From the NCBI GenBank assembly GCA_944548615.1, contig OX155978.1, forward strand, positions 4,133,588 to 4,197,587: a stretch of DNA of 64,000 nt, given 5' to 3'. The stretch is from Micropterix aruncella (taxonomy: Eukaryota; Arthropoda; Insecta; Lepidoptera; Micropterigidae). The notes beneath the pieces are model-generated. The model worked only from the letters and a program-made list of their open reading frames with translations. It did not search any database and was not told where the DNA came from. Position numbers and translations under genes: made by a program. Below, in pieces: positions 25,400-38,154 of this stretch (within the stretch, counting starts at the first letter, position 1; every line of letters starts with the position of its first letter).

Positions 25400-27842
25400 G
25401 ATTTTCTGTTTAACCGTACTTATTATCTTTATGTGTTTAATCTTTTCATCAATACAATTATAAATTTTAGGTCCCAGAAAATCAATTTGTCGTTGAGCAA
25501 ACGTCGTTTTAACATATGTGGAATTAGATAGTTTTGTTTTTCTGCATTTCTTGTATTACGCGTTTCCTGGTTTCTAGGTTTAAGGTGTTTGTTTCTATGG
25601 AAATTAAGCAGTATATTCTTCACAAAAAGTTGTTGGATATTTAGGACTTTAGCTTCAGTAAACAGTAGCTCCGATTTGTATCGCCTGGGCTTCTTGTGAA
25701 TAATGCGAAGCAGAAGCTTTTGAACCTTCTGTACTGTGTCAAGTAGTTTTTTGGTGCATGTTCCCCAGGCAGTTATGCCGTAAATCCACAAACTTTGGCA
25801 TAGGGCCATATATACCATTCTAATATTTTTTTTTGGTAAAATATTTCGGAGATCACAAAAAACGTGAACTAGTTTCCTGCTTCTGTCAGTAATAGATATT
25901 ACTTGATTTGACCAATTTAGATTTGAATCAATAATAATTCCTAAATACTTCATGTCGTTCACTTTCTCAAGTTTAGGGCACAGGCAAGGCACACCCCCTC
26001 CTACACATGTGGGTTTATGAATTGTTAGTAAGTGTAAACTTGTGTCGATGTGTCGTAGACTGAAGTTGATATATTTCGTTTTAGAGGAATTAAGAGTAAG
26101 GAGGTTATTGTCAAGCCAATTTTTAACCAAATTTATGTTGTTTTGTGATTTATTTATTACTTGATGCCATGTATCTGCCTCGGCTAATAAAACTGTGTCA
26201 TCGGCGAATGTTATTATTCTGCCGTCTAATCGAATATTGCACAGGTCATTGATATATATGAGGAATAGAAGTGGTCCCAGTACGCCGCCTTGGGGTACAC
26301 CATAAACAGTGCTGCGTTCAGTACTTAGATGACCATTTATGGAAATGACTTGCGGTCTCATCTCCAAGTAACTTTGGAACCACAACAGTGAAGGTCCTTC
26401 AATTCCAATCATTTCTAGTTTTTTTACTAGTATGGCGTGAGAAACAGTGTCAAAGGCTTTAGCTAAGTCCAGAAATACCGCTGTCACCTTTTTTGATTTA
26501 TCTAGATTTTCCGATATATATTGATTTAGGGTATTTATAGCGTCGTTTGTACTCTGACCTTGTCTAAAGCCAAATTGGTTTGGTGAAAAAAATCCTACTT
26601 CTTCAAGGTATTCAGTTAGCCTATTTTTAACAATTTTTTCGGTGACCTTTAAAGCTATATTCAGCAGCGAGATTGAACGGTAATTCCCAATGTCCTCGGT
26701 ATTGCCAGATTTATGGATTGGGATGACTTTCGCAGACTTAAGCCATCGGGGGAACTGGCCTGATTCAAAACTAACGTTTATTACGTGCGCCAGAGGCTCC
26801 GCAATAATATCAGATGCCTCCTTAAAAATAGTTACAGGTAGACCGTCGATGCCCGGTGAACATCCCGTTTTAAGTTTATTGATTGTCTTGGATACTTCAA
26901 GTTTGTTTGTAGGTAGGAGTTTAAAACATTTATCTTTTTTTAGAGTAACATCAATTAAGTTAGCCAAAACTGTTTCTGTAGTTTGGGAATCACGTAGTAT
27001 TGATTTTGCTAACTTCTGTCCTGCTGTTGTGAAGAATTCATTGCCATAATTTACAATATCATTCTTATGAGTTTCCATGTGTTTTAAATCCTTGCCTATT
27101 AATATTTTTTCAAAAGTAGGTTTAATTTTTTGTCTTGAGGCCATATTGCTTTTCCAAATTTTTCTTTTATCTTCGCCAGCATGTCGTATCTGATCGCTAT
27201 AATAGATTTCCTTAGTTTTTTTTAATAATATTTGTACATATGTTTCGATATTTTTTGTAGTATGTGTAAAGTTGTATATCATTTGGGTTGTCTTTTGTTT
27301 GCTTATGAATCTTGTCACGTTTTTTAATACAAAATAGAAGGCCTTCCGTAATCCACGGTTTGAGTTTAGTGTGTACTTTCCTTTTTGTGACTTTCTTATT
27401 AGAAGACGAGTCTTTGAGACATTATGTTTAGGAGATTATTAGCCGCAACGTTTGCCTCTTTTGCATTTAGTACTGAAGACCAGTTTGATTTTTTAATTAA
27501 ATCCAATAGCTTAACGTTATCTATGACTGGCTTAATGACTATCGGATGGGTAGATTTTACTGTGTTTCTCGATATACAGAGTCCAGTGAGGTAATGGTCT
27601 GTGATTGAAGTTGTCAAGATAAATGATTTTACTAGTAGTTTAGATCTGACCATGAAATGATCAATACAACTGGATTGATAACGATCTACTCTTGTAGCTT
27701 TGTTGATTGCAGCTGTCGTTCCAATTTTGGCCAGCATGTTGAGATAATCCTCTGACTGTGCATGCCGATTATTAATGATATTAATATTCGTATCTCCGGC
27801 TACTATTACACTGCTTCTATCATGGGAATACTGTTGCAGCAC
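25400..27842 (-). mobile_element. CR1/Jockey-like LINE with long RT frame
   Basis: A 629-residue frame (27,318-25,429) holds an RT with intact motif A (FLDLAKAFDTVSH), GVPQGGVLGPLLFLIYINDL and TFADDTVLL, plus the C-terminal region. Upstream, at 27,842-27,399, a separate frame holds the C-terminal half of the endonuclease (VIVAGDTNIN, SSCIDHF, TSITDH). A frameshift joins the two. The 5' part is missing; it stops at a neighbouring LINE's tail. Confidence 0.85.
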
Positions 27843-27844
27843 AT

Positions 27845-29900
27845 TGTTTTTATTTATTTATTTATTTATTTATTTATTTCCCAAAACATAATTAACCTTA
27901 CAGATGATTCCAAATCGTTAATTATTTTTCTAGACTATTATTCTAGATTATAACTATTATTCTACTATAGACTATTAATATAATTCTACTGTTAATAATA
28001 TTATTATTACTCTACTCCATTACTATTACTATCATTATTATTCTAATAATTAAATTATTATTCTAGACTATAGCAAACGAGACGGAGACATCCGTTAGAG
28101 CGTAATATTAAACGATTATATTTACATATGTATATCTAATGTTTATCTAACCTTTTTTATTATACTAGTTACTCCTTTTTAACAATTTTAATACTACATA
28201 TTTATCTAATTATTTGATTGCTAAGAAATGCCATTACCATACTTTTCAGTTGTGCTAAGTTCACCGTCCAAATATCCAATTCTGGCTCAGTCGAACATAG
28301 TGCATTTAGGGTACGAAGCGTCCGCACTGTGAAGCAGTGTTGAACGATGTTAGTTCTAGCTTGCGGTAACGCGAACAATACATGAGTCCTAGCACGGTAG
28401 TAATTGGTGGGTACGAATAGACCGATTCTTCTAAGGATGGTCGGATTATCAACGATCCCCCTAAGCAGTTTATATATGTGGCAGATTGACAGCCAATCTC
28501 TTCTTACACTTAGTGAGTTGTACCCAACCATCCCCAGAATAAATGCCGTAGGATATAGAAAGGGATAATATCCATGCTGTTTAAAGTATAGGAACCTCAG
28601 AAAGCGTTTCTGTATACTCTCTAGCCTGGATATGTAACTATTTTCTTAAGGACTCCATATTGCCGCGTTGACTTCTAATCTGCTCCGAATTAGGGAATTG
28701 AATAGGAGGCGCATGACAAATGTGTTGTTGAACTGCCTCATGCTCCTCATTACAAAACCTAGCAATTTGTAAGAATTATCAACTAGGGTGTAGATGTGCT
28801 GTCTGTATGTCAACCGTGAGTCAAAGGTCACTCCAAGGTCCCTTGTGTGATTTACTCGTGATAGTGCCTTGCCATCAATGTCATAACTATGTACCTACAA
28901 GCGGGGCGTCACCTCGCGAGTACGTCATGATAGAACATTTGCCGGTATTGAAGTATAGCTTGTGGTTTATGCTCCAAAGATACACGGCGTCTATGTCATC
29001 CTGCAGTAATGTACAGGATTCATTACTGCCCGTTCTTGTGAATAATTTTAGGTCATCCGCGAAAATCAGGCAGTTGGTTTTTGTAACTACGTCTGGCAAT
29101 GTATTCACGAGCAAATTAAACAGTAATGGGCCCAGATTTGATCCCTGGCTCACCCCAGAGTGTGTAAAGTACAAATCTGATGTTGATGTCCCATATTTAA
29201 CGAATTGCTGGCGGTCTCTCAGGTAACTGGCGAAGAACTGCAGGAGTGTATGTGAGCACCCGACTGTTGCCAGTTCCCTGAGCAATATGTCATTATCGAC
29301 CCGGTCGAATGCTTTTCGAAAGTCAAAATAGGCTACGTCCACCTGACAACCTCTCTGGGAGTCAAATTGTTCCGCTACGTATTCAGTGAGCACTGAGAGG
29401 TTTGTAGTGGTGGAACGTCCTGGCCGAAAACCATGCTGAGCGTCTGATAACTTGCCACTTACCTGCCTATACAGATATTTGTGGATAATAGTCTCAAACA
29501 ATTTGGCCGTTGTTTAGCGATTCTAAGAAGTTGCATCCTCGATTATTTTTTCCGTTACTATAGCACTTATTTCTGATTTTATGTAGACCACAACCCCGTC
29601 ATTTTGCAATCTAACATTTTTTGTGTAGTGACTTTTGTATCCATTTAGTATTTTGGGTACATATAATTACTGATCCAACATTCGGTAAGAATCAGGATAT
29701 CCACTTTATTGTTAAGTTGGTGAAGTAAAAGAAGAAAATCATCGAAATTTTTCCTAATGCTACGAATATTAAGTGATATTATTTTAAGATGTTTCTCGGA
29801 TTTAATGTATTTTTTACAATTATTAACTGAATCAAAGACTTTACAAGGGATGCTTTCATAGTCGTCTAAGCAATCGATGAAATCAGCCATTTATATTTAA
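27845..29900 (-). mobile_element. Jockey-like LINE, internally deleted, 3' (TTTA)n tail
   Basis: A 204-residue RT frame (29,501-28,887) has DFRKAFDRVDND, SGVSQGSNLG and IFADDLKLF. The C-terminal frames at 28,831-28,202 follow. Upstream, at 29,890-29,520, lies an endonuclease N-terminus (ISLNIRSIRKNF, LTECW) joined directly to mid-RT at about 29,516, so the region between is gone or two elements are fused. The tail at 27,845-27,880 abuts the 5' end of the previous LINE. Confidence 0.8.
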
Positions 29901-30689
29901 ATAGAATAAATTGATTTTCGACCCATCGAGCAGTATTTGCACTAATTGTAGCTTAATTATTGGTATTTTCATTTTTAATAATTGAGTATTTATGGAGATT
30001 ATTATACGATACAGGTCGTAACTTGCCCTTTCTCGTCGGTCATGCGACTCGAGAACGTGGAAAATACGACTCTCGATGTTACAGAGCAACAGAAAAAGAT
30101 TCGACGGGGAAATAGTAATTACTTTATTACTTAAGATTTTGAATTGGTGTAAATTATACATGAAAATCAGTCAGTTTTACAATATCAATTTAGTTCTGCT
30201 CACTCGATATTAAACTGCAAAGATCACTGTAGCAATAACTAATGTTGGTATGACTTTTGCTAAATGAAATTTAAAATAAAATTTACACATTTTCGACTTT
30301 CTTCTGGTCGGCCTTATTCACTAAAACCACTATCGCAATAAGTTCCAAAGAAATCCTTCAATTTCAGACGATCAAGTTTCTTATATAAAGTTTAAGATGT
30401 TCCTTTCTTCCGAAGGTATGAGATCACATCTTGCATAAATAAAGATTTTAATCTTTTTATCCACGGAATAGTATCAGCAAAAAAAATCTTGAAATGTTTT
30501 GTTTGCATGAAATGTATGTACACATATTTGGACTTTTCTTTTCTGTAAAGGTACTTTCACGTGTAAAATTACATTCTATATTTGCGAAAATTAAAAGTTT
30601 GCCATGAATTGTATCTAAATCCCTCTTTAGATCTTCTCTTTGCTTATAGGCACCATCAAACTCCATATAACAAAAGGTCTATGAGTCGA

Positions 30690-31969
30690 CATCAACTCTT
30701 TCAATATGTGCCTTCACGTGTTTTACATACAAATGAACATCCGCATTCCTCACACTAGAATTTCTTCAATTTATGATGAACGGCGTATAAATGCGCCTTT
30801 AGACTTGTTAAGAATGAAAAGGCGCGACTACATTCCTGACACATATGTTTTCAATTTTAGGTGAACGGCGTCTACATGGTTCTTTAAATCGTAGTGTCGT
30901 GAAAAGGCGTGACTGTATTCTTGCCAAATATATTTCTTCAATTTAAGATGTACAGTATCTACATACTTCTTTAGATTTGCTTGTAGTGAACAGGCGTGAG
31001 CATACCTGACAAACATATTTCTCCAATTTTAGATGTACAGTTTCTACATGATTCATTAAAGATCCTTGTTCTGAAAAGGCATGTTTACATTGCTGATAAA
31101 CATATTTCTTAAATTTTAGATGCACGGCGGCTACGTGCGTTTTTAGTTTTTGCTGATGTGAAAAGGCACGACTGCACTCCTGACAAACATATTTCTTCAA
31201 TTTTAGATGCACGGCGGCTATGTGCGTTTTAAGATTTGTCTGTTTTGAAAAGGCATGACTGCACTCCTGACAAACATATTTCTTCAATTTTAGATGCACG
31301 GCGGCTATGTGCGTTTTTAGATTTGTCTGATTGGAAAAGGCACGACTGCACTCCTGACAAACATATTTCTTCAATTTCAGATGTACGGCGTCTATATGCT
31401 CCTTTAGCCTTGATTGACAGAATAAGGCTTTACCACATTGCTGACAAAGATGACTCTTCAACTTCATGTGAATACGTCTAATATGACTGGTTAAATGATG
31501 TTTGTAAGAAAACGCTTTCTGACATTCCGGACCAAAAAACTTTTTTTTTCTCAGGTTGTTCGCTCCGTAAATTCTTTACTTCGTTGCCGCTTGCACCACT
31601 TTTCGGTTCCTGTTTAATGAAGGAAGTCTCTCCTTCATAAAATTCTACTATATTCCCTCTGTCATCTGCTTTAAAGTTTGCTTCGTCAGAATCGATTGCC
31701 GCCGTCTTAATTACGACATTTTCCCTTTCATTGAGTAAAAATCGCTCGCCACTGCCACTTGTACCACTATCTGGATCTGGTTTAATAAAGCATGTTTCTT
31801 TCTTCAAAAAATCAACAACATTTCCTTTGTCATCGGAATCGGCATTCAAATCTGCGAGTGTAGTATTTTCATTTAAGCTATTGTAATCAATTTTCTCTGT
31901 TTTGATGGTGACCTTATCTTCTACTTTTACTGTGACGCTGCCGGAATTGTCGATAATATGTTGATTCAT
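30690..31969 (-). pseudogene. C2H2 zinc-finger gene, copy C (frameshifted)
   Basis: The ATG at 31969 opens a 163-residue frame with the family's acidic N-terminus (IKTEKIDYNS, FIKPDPDSG, FIKQEPKSG). One base is missing relative to copy B at about 31530, so the frame leaves the first finger. Downstream, at 31467-30943, a separate open frame of 174 residues carries five or six fingers with the LKLKKYV linker, followed by more decayed fingers to about 30,690. Correcting one base would restore much of the protein, so an assembly error is possible. Upstream sequence is similar to copies A and B. Confidence 0.7.
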
Positions 31970-32634
31970 CGTTGTAAATGCAATTTAACACTATAAAACA
32001 CACTCGACTTTCTATTGGCCGAACAAAATGTTGACAACTAATAATATTGTTGCCAGGTTCAAAATATTTGTTATCGTTAGTAAAACACAGTACCGATGTA
32101 TCATTTTTGCGTCGTTGACATGTAAGTGGTAAAAGAATTGCCAGTAAATTAAAGAATTGCCGCCACAGCGCTTTGGAGAGGAAACGGCTAAAATATTAGA
32201 ATACTCAAGGGGTAGGTTACCAAAAAAAAAACAAAAGATTTTCACATACAAAGAACGAAATAAGTGCCGCAATACGTTGTTTATCCTACGTTTTCTCCTT
32301 CCTCGACGAAATTAAGCCAATGTGGCTCGTGCAGATGGGATCGGATCGAATAGAAAGTATTGATACCTACTATACTCATGAGTAGTATCGAAAAAAAGTA
32401 TCGTACTGGTATAAGTATCGACACAATAATACCGTACCCCAAAGTATCGGTACTTTTCTTAGGAACTTTTAGTGTTTGATTTTATTATTGTGGATTTGTG
32501 GACAAGGACTATACCTATAGATGCGCACATGAATTGGTCAGGCAAATGATAGGTACCTACTTATAAGCATAAAATAATTAAAAAAATATATAAATTGACA
32601 AATGAATGTTTATTATTTATTTCTTCAAACATTA

Positions 32635-32869
32635 TTAAATTTCCCACTCTTCCTCTGTGCAATCACTTAAAAATAGAAGTTTATTTAACCATTTTGGCGC
32701 TAATCGGTTTCGTGTTTTTGTTATTGAACTGCCTGCCTTTGAAAATAAACATTCGGAGAGGACCGATGTTGCTGGTATTATTAAGTAGGTACTCTTGGTC
32801 AAGCTTGTACAATTCGGGAAAAACCACTTTCATCTCTTCCCATTGTTTTAATGGATCGGTTGATTGATT
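32635..32869 (-). mobile_element. hAT transposase C-terminal remnant
   Basis: The minus-strand reading gives STDPLKQWEEMK, FPELYKLDQEYL, then, after a frameshift, SECLFSKAGSSITKTRNRLA and LLFLSD ending at a stop. This is the conserved dimerisation region of hAT transposases. The rest of the transposase is absent. Confidence 0.8.
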
Positions 32870-33565
32870 ATGAGCGTTTTGAAAGTGTGTTTTGGAGTTT
32901 TAGATACAGTAAAACATATAATGTACACAAATTTTGACTAAAAAAAATGTAGTAATTTTGACAACAAAAAATGTAGTGTTGCCATATTACAAAACAAAAA
33001 TGTTGATACTGAAAGAAAAATACCTATGTAATATTATTCAAACTCGCAGCTTTCTTATTTTTCGGAAAAAACGACGTTTTTTTTATTCATTTGGGTTCGT
33101 TCATTTACTAGAGACCCTATAGACCGGGTATCACTGCAACATTTGATATGAATGCCATACATGCAGTCATGCAGCATACCTATGGCTGAAAATATATATC
33201 GCGGCAATATTTCTGCAAAAGTATGGCCCATAATATTGCCTCGTACACGGGCTACACAATCGGGCAACAATGGCCGACAAAATCATGTGCCGAAGCGGCT
33301 TACTAGTTTAAAAAAAAAAAAAAAAACAAAAAAAAACACGAGAATGTAGATTTGACATTATTTCAATAGGTGTGACATTTTAGATATGAATATGTTGTTA
33401 TTGATGATATGAATACAAATTGATCAATCTTCTGCATATGAATTCATTAATAATAATAAATTCACAATTCAATTATCTATTAATAGTAAATGTAAATATT
33501 TCAATACACTATTAAATAATATCAATTATTTCACGCAATTTTATATGACATATTATTATAAGAAT

Positions 33566-33595
33566 ATCTCTCTTTCTGATATCAGAAAGAGAGAT
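33566..33595. repeat. Perfect 30-bp palindrome
   Basis: ATCTCTCTTTCTGAT is followed directly by its reverse complement. The central CTGATATCAG also occurs twice near 14.6 kb. Confidence 0.9.
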
Positions 33596-33689
33596 CAGAT
33601 AACCTTTATTAGGTCAAAAAATTGGATCATCAGATCATATAAATACAAATTGAACATCTAACATTTGCTGTGCGTCTTTCCTCGAAAGG

Positions 33690-33840
33690 AAAAAAACGGT
33701 GGTGCAATACTCGAATGGAAACAAAAACAGCATTAAAAAATACCTAGTATTAGTATAAGGTTTTGTAGCAGTTACTCTATTAACAGGCTAAACACAGATG
33801 CTTCTATTTTTTTACAAATAAAATTTACTATATATGTTTT
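33690..33840 (+). pseudogene. Broken copy of the tail-anchor exon
   Basis: Matches the second half of the exon at 3.6 kb (KTVVQYSNGNK, then KYLVLV), but a TAA now interrupts the hydrophobic helix. The stop region and polyadenylation signal are retained. The acceptor and N-terminal part are missing. Homology continues downstream into a minisatellite. Confidence 0.65.
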
Positions 33841-33873
33841 TACTGTGCATCCTCTGTAAAGTCATCACCATAA

Positions 33874-34023
33874 CTCATCTCATCGTGTAGCACTAACGCT
33901 CAACTCATCGAATAGCGCTAACGCTCAACTCATCGTGTAGCGCTAACGCTCAACTCATCGTGTACGGCTAACGCTCATCTCATCGTGTAGCGCTAACGCT
34001 CAACTCATCGAGTAGCGCTAACG
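33874..34023. repeat. Minisatellite, six units of about 25 bp
   Basis: The unit is CTCAACTCATCGTGTAGCG plus CTAACG, with small changes between units. The homologous position at 3.92-3.95 kb has about one core (TAGCGCTA). Confidence 0.9.
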
Positions 34024-34404
34024 ATTATGGTGTCTTGGCTCCGTCAATAATCTTAGTCCATTTTGTAACATTCCATTCTAAGCATCGAATGTATTTTAAT
34101 TGAATTCAGTTTAGATATAGGCTTTGCACAAATTGTATTTGAAATACAAACTATCACCATGAAAAGTAGTTTAATTACAAACTACTCCAAGTTGATTACA
34201 TAAAATACAAACAGTTTGTAGTATAACTACAGGTATTTAAAATACTGCCCAGCCCTAACTACTGGTTGTTTGAATTCATTGTAGTCTCCTATATTGCTGA
34301 TATTCTCATTCCAGTTTCATCCTCCCGCTCTCTGTTCATTGTCATTAGTAATATGTATTATTAGACTTCTTTTGCAGCATCAAAGCTGTTACAAAGACCG
34401 TTAA

Positions 34405-35045
34405 TTGTTATTTTTTATTTGTTGAGTGGGGCTTTTTTAAGGTCTTTATGAGCCTTTTAACACTGCGACCATTGCTGATCTATTGTGTTCGCCACCTACT
34501 TTAGTTCTGCGCTAAGCCTCGTGTCATTTAAAAACCGCAGCAGGTTTTTGGCGCCAGATTGTTTTACCTCCTTAGGTTGGAGGTAGTGACCACCCAAGTG
34601 GGTGTATCTTTTACGCATCAGCGGGCCACACTCGCACATGAGGTGCTGGGGAGTTTCCTCTGCCCCTTGGCAGAACCTGCACATTTTTGTGTCTCTGAGC
34701 TTGAGGTTGAACATGTGTTTGTTCAGGCCACAATGCCCCGTGAGCGCCCTCACCAGTATGCATAGATTGTTCCTATTTAGCAATAAGGCCTCACGGGCCG
34801 TCTTAGGGTCGTAAGCCTTAATTAGCGCTTTGGATTGATTCAACCCTGGCGTGTTGTTCCAGTGGTTGATGGATTGTTCTAAATATATTTGTTTGAGCAT
34901 TAGGTTTGCAAGGCATTTTGGTACGCCACAGCAAGGTTCAGGGCCGTATAACGTTCCCTTTGCTCCCGTCCTAGCAAGTTCGTTGGCTTTTTCATTTCCC
35001 TCGATTCCTGCATGGCCGGGAACCCATGTTAATTGCCTAACCTAG
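34405..35045 (-). mobile_element. LOA/I-like LINE, RNase H end and C-terminus
   Basis: Reads GHAGIEGNEKANELA (end of RNase H), then ALTGHCGLNKHMFNLKL and CRFCQGAEETPQHLMCEC. The C-terminal frame is open for 134 residues. It is 5' truncated at about 35,045. Confidence 0.85.
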
Positions 35046-35268
35046 TCAGTCTTTTCACACCAAGTAAATTAAGAACCCCAACTGATAATGCAATAGAGAA
35101 AAATAACCACAAAAATTGAATAAACTACTCGTCCCTCTATATGCGAGACCTCGTACTCGCAAACAAGCACTGGAGCTTTTTAGAGCATGGAGAAAACTGA
35201 ATAACTTCATCAACTGAATGTCTTTTCTAGTTGCGTGAATTGGATAAAAAATAGTTTACTGTACTAAC

Positions 35269-35965
35269 GATTGGGAGTTAACGGGCCACGTTGCAGTTTG
35301 GCCACTAAGACCCAGTTGTATAGGGTCGGTCAAACGCACGTCTCAACACCCATCCGACGGCCTCCTCGCAGAAGTGCGAGCCCAGGTAGGACTTCAGCCT
35401 GCGGCGAGTCTCCCCTAGGAGTCAACCTCCTGGACGGTTTGCGCACCGTGAGGCCTCAGCCAATCGATTGTGCATTCCGACTAACAGCCGGGGGAGTCTG
35501 GAAACAGTAATGTTTCCTAGAGCGGGGATAGTTTTTAACCTTACGGATCTAGAAATGACCGTTCGTCCCCGCGATCCCGGGTGAACAGCTGAGCAAAGGA
35601 GGCCATGACCCGCCGCGACTGATTTGGTAAACACCGTATAACCGCTAAGTAAGGGAGAGGACCGCGCAAGCGACCTCGATCCTATAATCAGTCAGGAGGT
35701 AGGAGGTATCCTGATGGTTAATTCCAGACTGAGTTTTCCCTCTAAACTGATAGTCAGTGAGGGATGCTGCCCGTTCCCGATGCCTCGCCGTAAGGCGTTG
35801 GCCTCCGGCGGGCGAGTGGCAAAACTAGACAGTGGACTGTTTTTGCCCCAAGTCTTCTAGGCCCACCTCACGGGAGACAGAACGATCTAATATCGTTAAA
35901 ACTTCCTGAGGTGACGGATTCGTCCGTTGTAGTTGGCAGCTCTAGTTGTACTATCGATCATAACT
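35269..35965 (+). repeat. GC-rich dispersed repeat, near full-length copy
   Basis: Runs from GGGAGTTAACGGGCC to the CGTTGTAGTTGGCAGC end. It contains all the shared blocks. No ORF longer than about 80 codons is conserved with other copies. Confidence 0.8.
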
Positions 35966-36229
35966 GTCAAAGAGTTAAGTTGTTTGCGAGGAATTACTAC
36001 CGAATTATCACCGGATAATATCATCAACATGCATACGAGATGCCATTGCAGTGACAATTACAAGAAAACTAAGCAATTTGAGCCCTCGGGACATAGAGTG
36101 CACTGAGAGCAATTGCAGAAGTATCCCGTGACACGCACTGTTAACCATACTTCATTAAGTACAAAATACTGACTTTTACGTCTGAATATGTTTTAAAATG
36201 TCTACTATATGCTAAATCTAATATTATCG

Positions 36230-36490
36230 AACAAGGGGTAAACGGGAATATGCACTCCCACAATACACGCAGACGTGATGATGTTATCCTGCCTAAAGTG
36301 CGCCATACGCAGACACAAAAGTCCTTTGGATATTTGAGCTTTAAGCTCTTTAACCAGCTCCCACCCTCCACATGAAAGATGGAAACAAAGGCGTTTAAAA
36401 GATTTATTAAACAAAAACTGCAATCCACACATGCTTTCTATAAGCTGGGTGATTTTTTTGAACATGCCAATTCTTTCAAATGGGAATAAC
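36230..36490 (+). mobile_element. LINE ORF2 C-terminal fragment
   Basis: The plus frame reads HNTRRRDDVILPKVRHTQTQ, FGYLSFKLFNQLPPS, a stop, then KAFKRFIKQKL. This is the usual end of Jockey/CR1-type ORF2. Minus-strand frames here are shadows. Confidence 0.7.
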
Positions 36491-36916
36491 ATTAATATGT
36501 AACTTTCAGGTACCTCATTTTAGTTTTTATTGTTTAATAATAATATTATGAATTTAATATTTAATATGTAGATTACAATGTTTAACGTAACATACCTGAC
36601 CATACCTATACATACGTTGTTTTTTTCCAATTTTGTTTTCATACTTTTTTCTATTGTATGATTATTTGATACTTTCTATTGAGTGCCTAAGATGACTATT
36701 AATATTCTTATAATAATTATTTATTTTATATGTATACTCATGTACATGGATTCAGCTGTATTTTTATATTTTTTTATTTTATTTGTCTACCGTGTAAAGC
36801 CGACTTTAGTCAACGCTACTGTCAAATTAATATTTCTGCTTTAATAGTTTTATATCTACATATATTAATATATTACTAGCAACTGACGAATTCTAATATG
36901 CGATAATTAGCTTTAA

Positions 36917-37609
36917 CCCCTCGCGTACCAGACGGCCCGAAACGTCCAGAATTGATATTTACCGTCGAACCCCAGACGGCCCGAAATGGCCAGGCGAGGC
37001 CGACCGCTAATTATGGATTATTTAATCTTACTGTCTCGCACCAACCACTTAGCCAGTAGTATGTGCGAGGAGCGGAGAAAATTCTCTACCGTTTGGTAGC
37101 CAGATAAGTATTTTTCGTCACGTTGACTAGCCACTACAAATTTTTGAAGATACATAGTGCCGCGATCGCTCGGCCGGTAAACAAGACGTTCGAGACGTAA
37201 AGAGAAAAAACGTTCGTTTGTGTGTTAAAAGTGATTATATCGTCATAATCGTAAGTTCTTTATATATTATAATGATACTATTATTTATTCGAGTAGAAAT
37301 TTCATACCGAGGGCTTACAGAAATGAGTATTTTGAACAAAAGTATTTTTTATCGCCAGTGGCTAATTTTTATCGTTAGTACAACTTTGACTAATAATTAT
37401 GAATAATCTTTATTGCTTTACATAACGACGTTACAAATATCTAATAGCAAATTTCAATAGGAACATAAAACAGGTCTTTTTTAGACGATCGGTGTGACAG
37501 TTTCGGAGTAATCGTTTTTTTTCTGAAACGCCATCTTTTTTTTGAGACTCGCGAATTTCTTACGGGCCGTAAGGCACATATTAAAATTCAAACCGCGGGC
37601 CGCGAGGGG
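36917..37609. mobile_element. piggyBac-like non-autonomous element (MITE)
   Basis: The ends are CCCCTCGCG and its inverted partner CGCGAGGGG. The left flank is TTAA; the right flank is TTGA, probably a mutated TTAA. No transposase frame is inside. Confidence 0.7.
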
Positions 37610-37793
37610 TTGATAATTGAAGCTTTTATTGTATATTCTGAATGAATAAATTGAATACTGAATACTGAGACAGAACGATCAGGAGCGTGATTTTACACCA
37701 ATAACAATAAAAATACAAAATCAAATTTTTGGCACATACAAGGTCTTATATATAGATAGATCGACTTACTGCTTCTTGATGATGTTTCCCTGT

Positions 37794-37851
37794 GCGATTC
37801 AAGGGGTTCCACACCCCCAGATCATCTGGGGTGTGGGACCTCTTGAATCGC
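37794..37851. repeat. 58-bp near-perfect palindrome
   Basis: GCGATTCAAGGGGTTCCACA and its near-complement form a long stem around CAGATCATCTG. Few mismatches are visible. Confidence 0.85.
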
Positions 37852-38154
37852 GGAGCCCACAGCAAATGCTATTCTTCTATTAGGGTAATCCGTCCGGTAC
37901 TGGACATGACCGCTATATTATGTCCAACATGACACAGACACTGATATGTGCCGAGTCACCTTCTTGCTTAAATTTTTGCTTTAAATATTTCAAAAAAGTA
38001 AAATCTATCATTTTAGAACAGTTACAACTCCAAATATATCTACAAATGATTCACCCACTTCAAGGATGTCACTAATAAAAAACTCAGTATATTTATATAT
38101 TATCATCAACAAAAGTATTGTGTACAACAACAATGAATACGGTTTTAAAGACAT

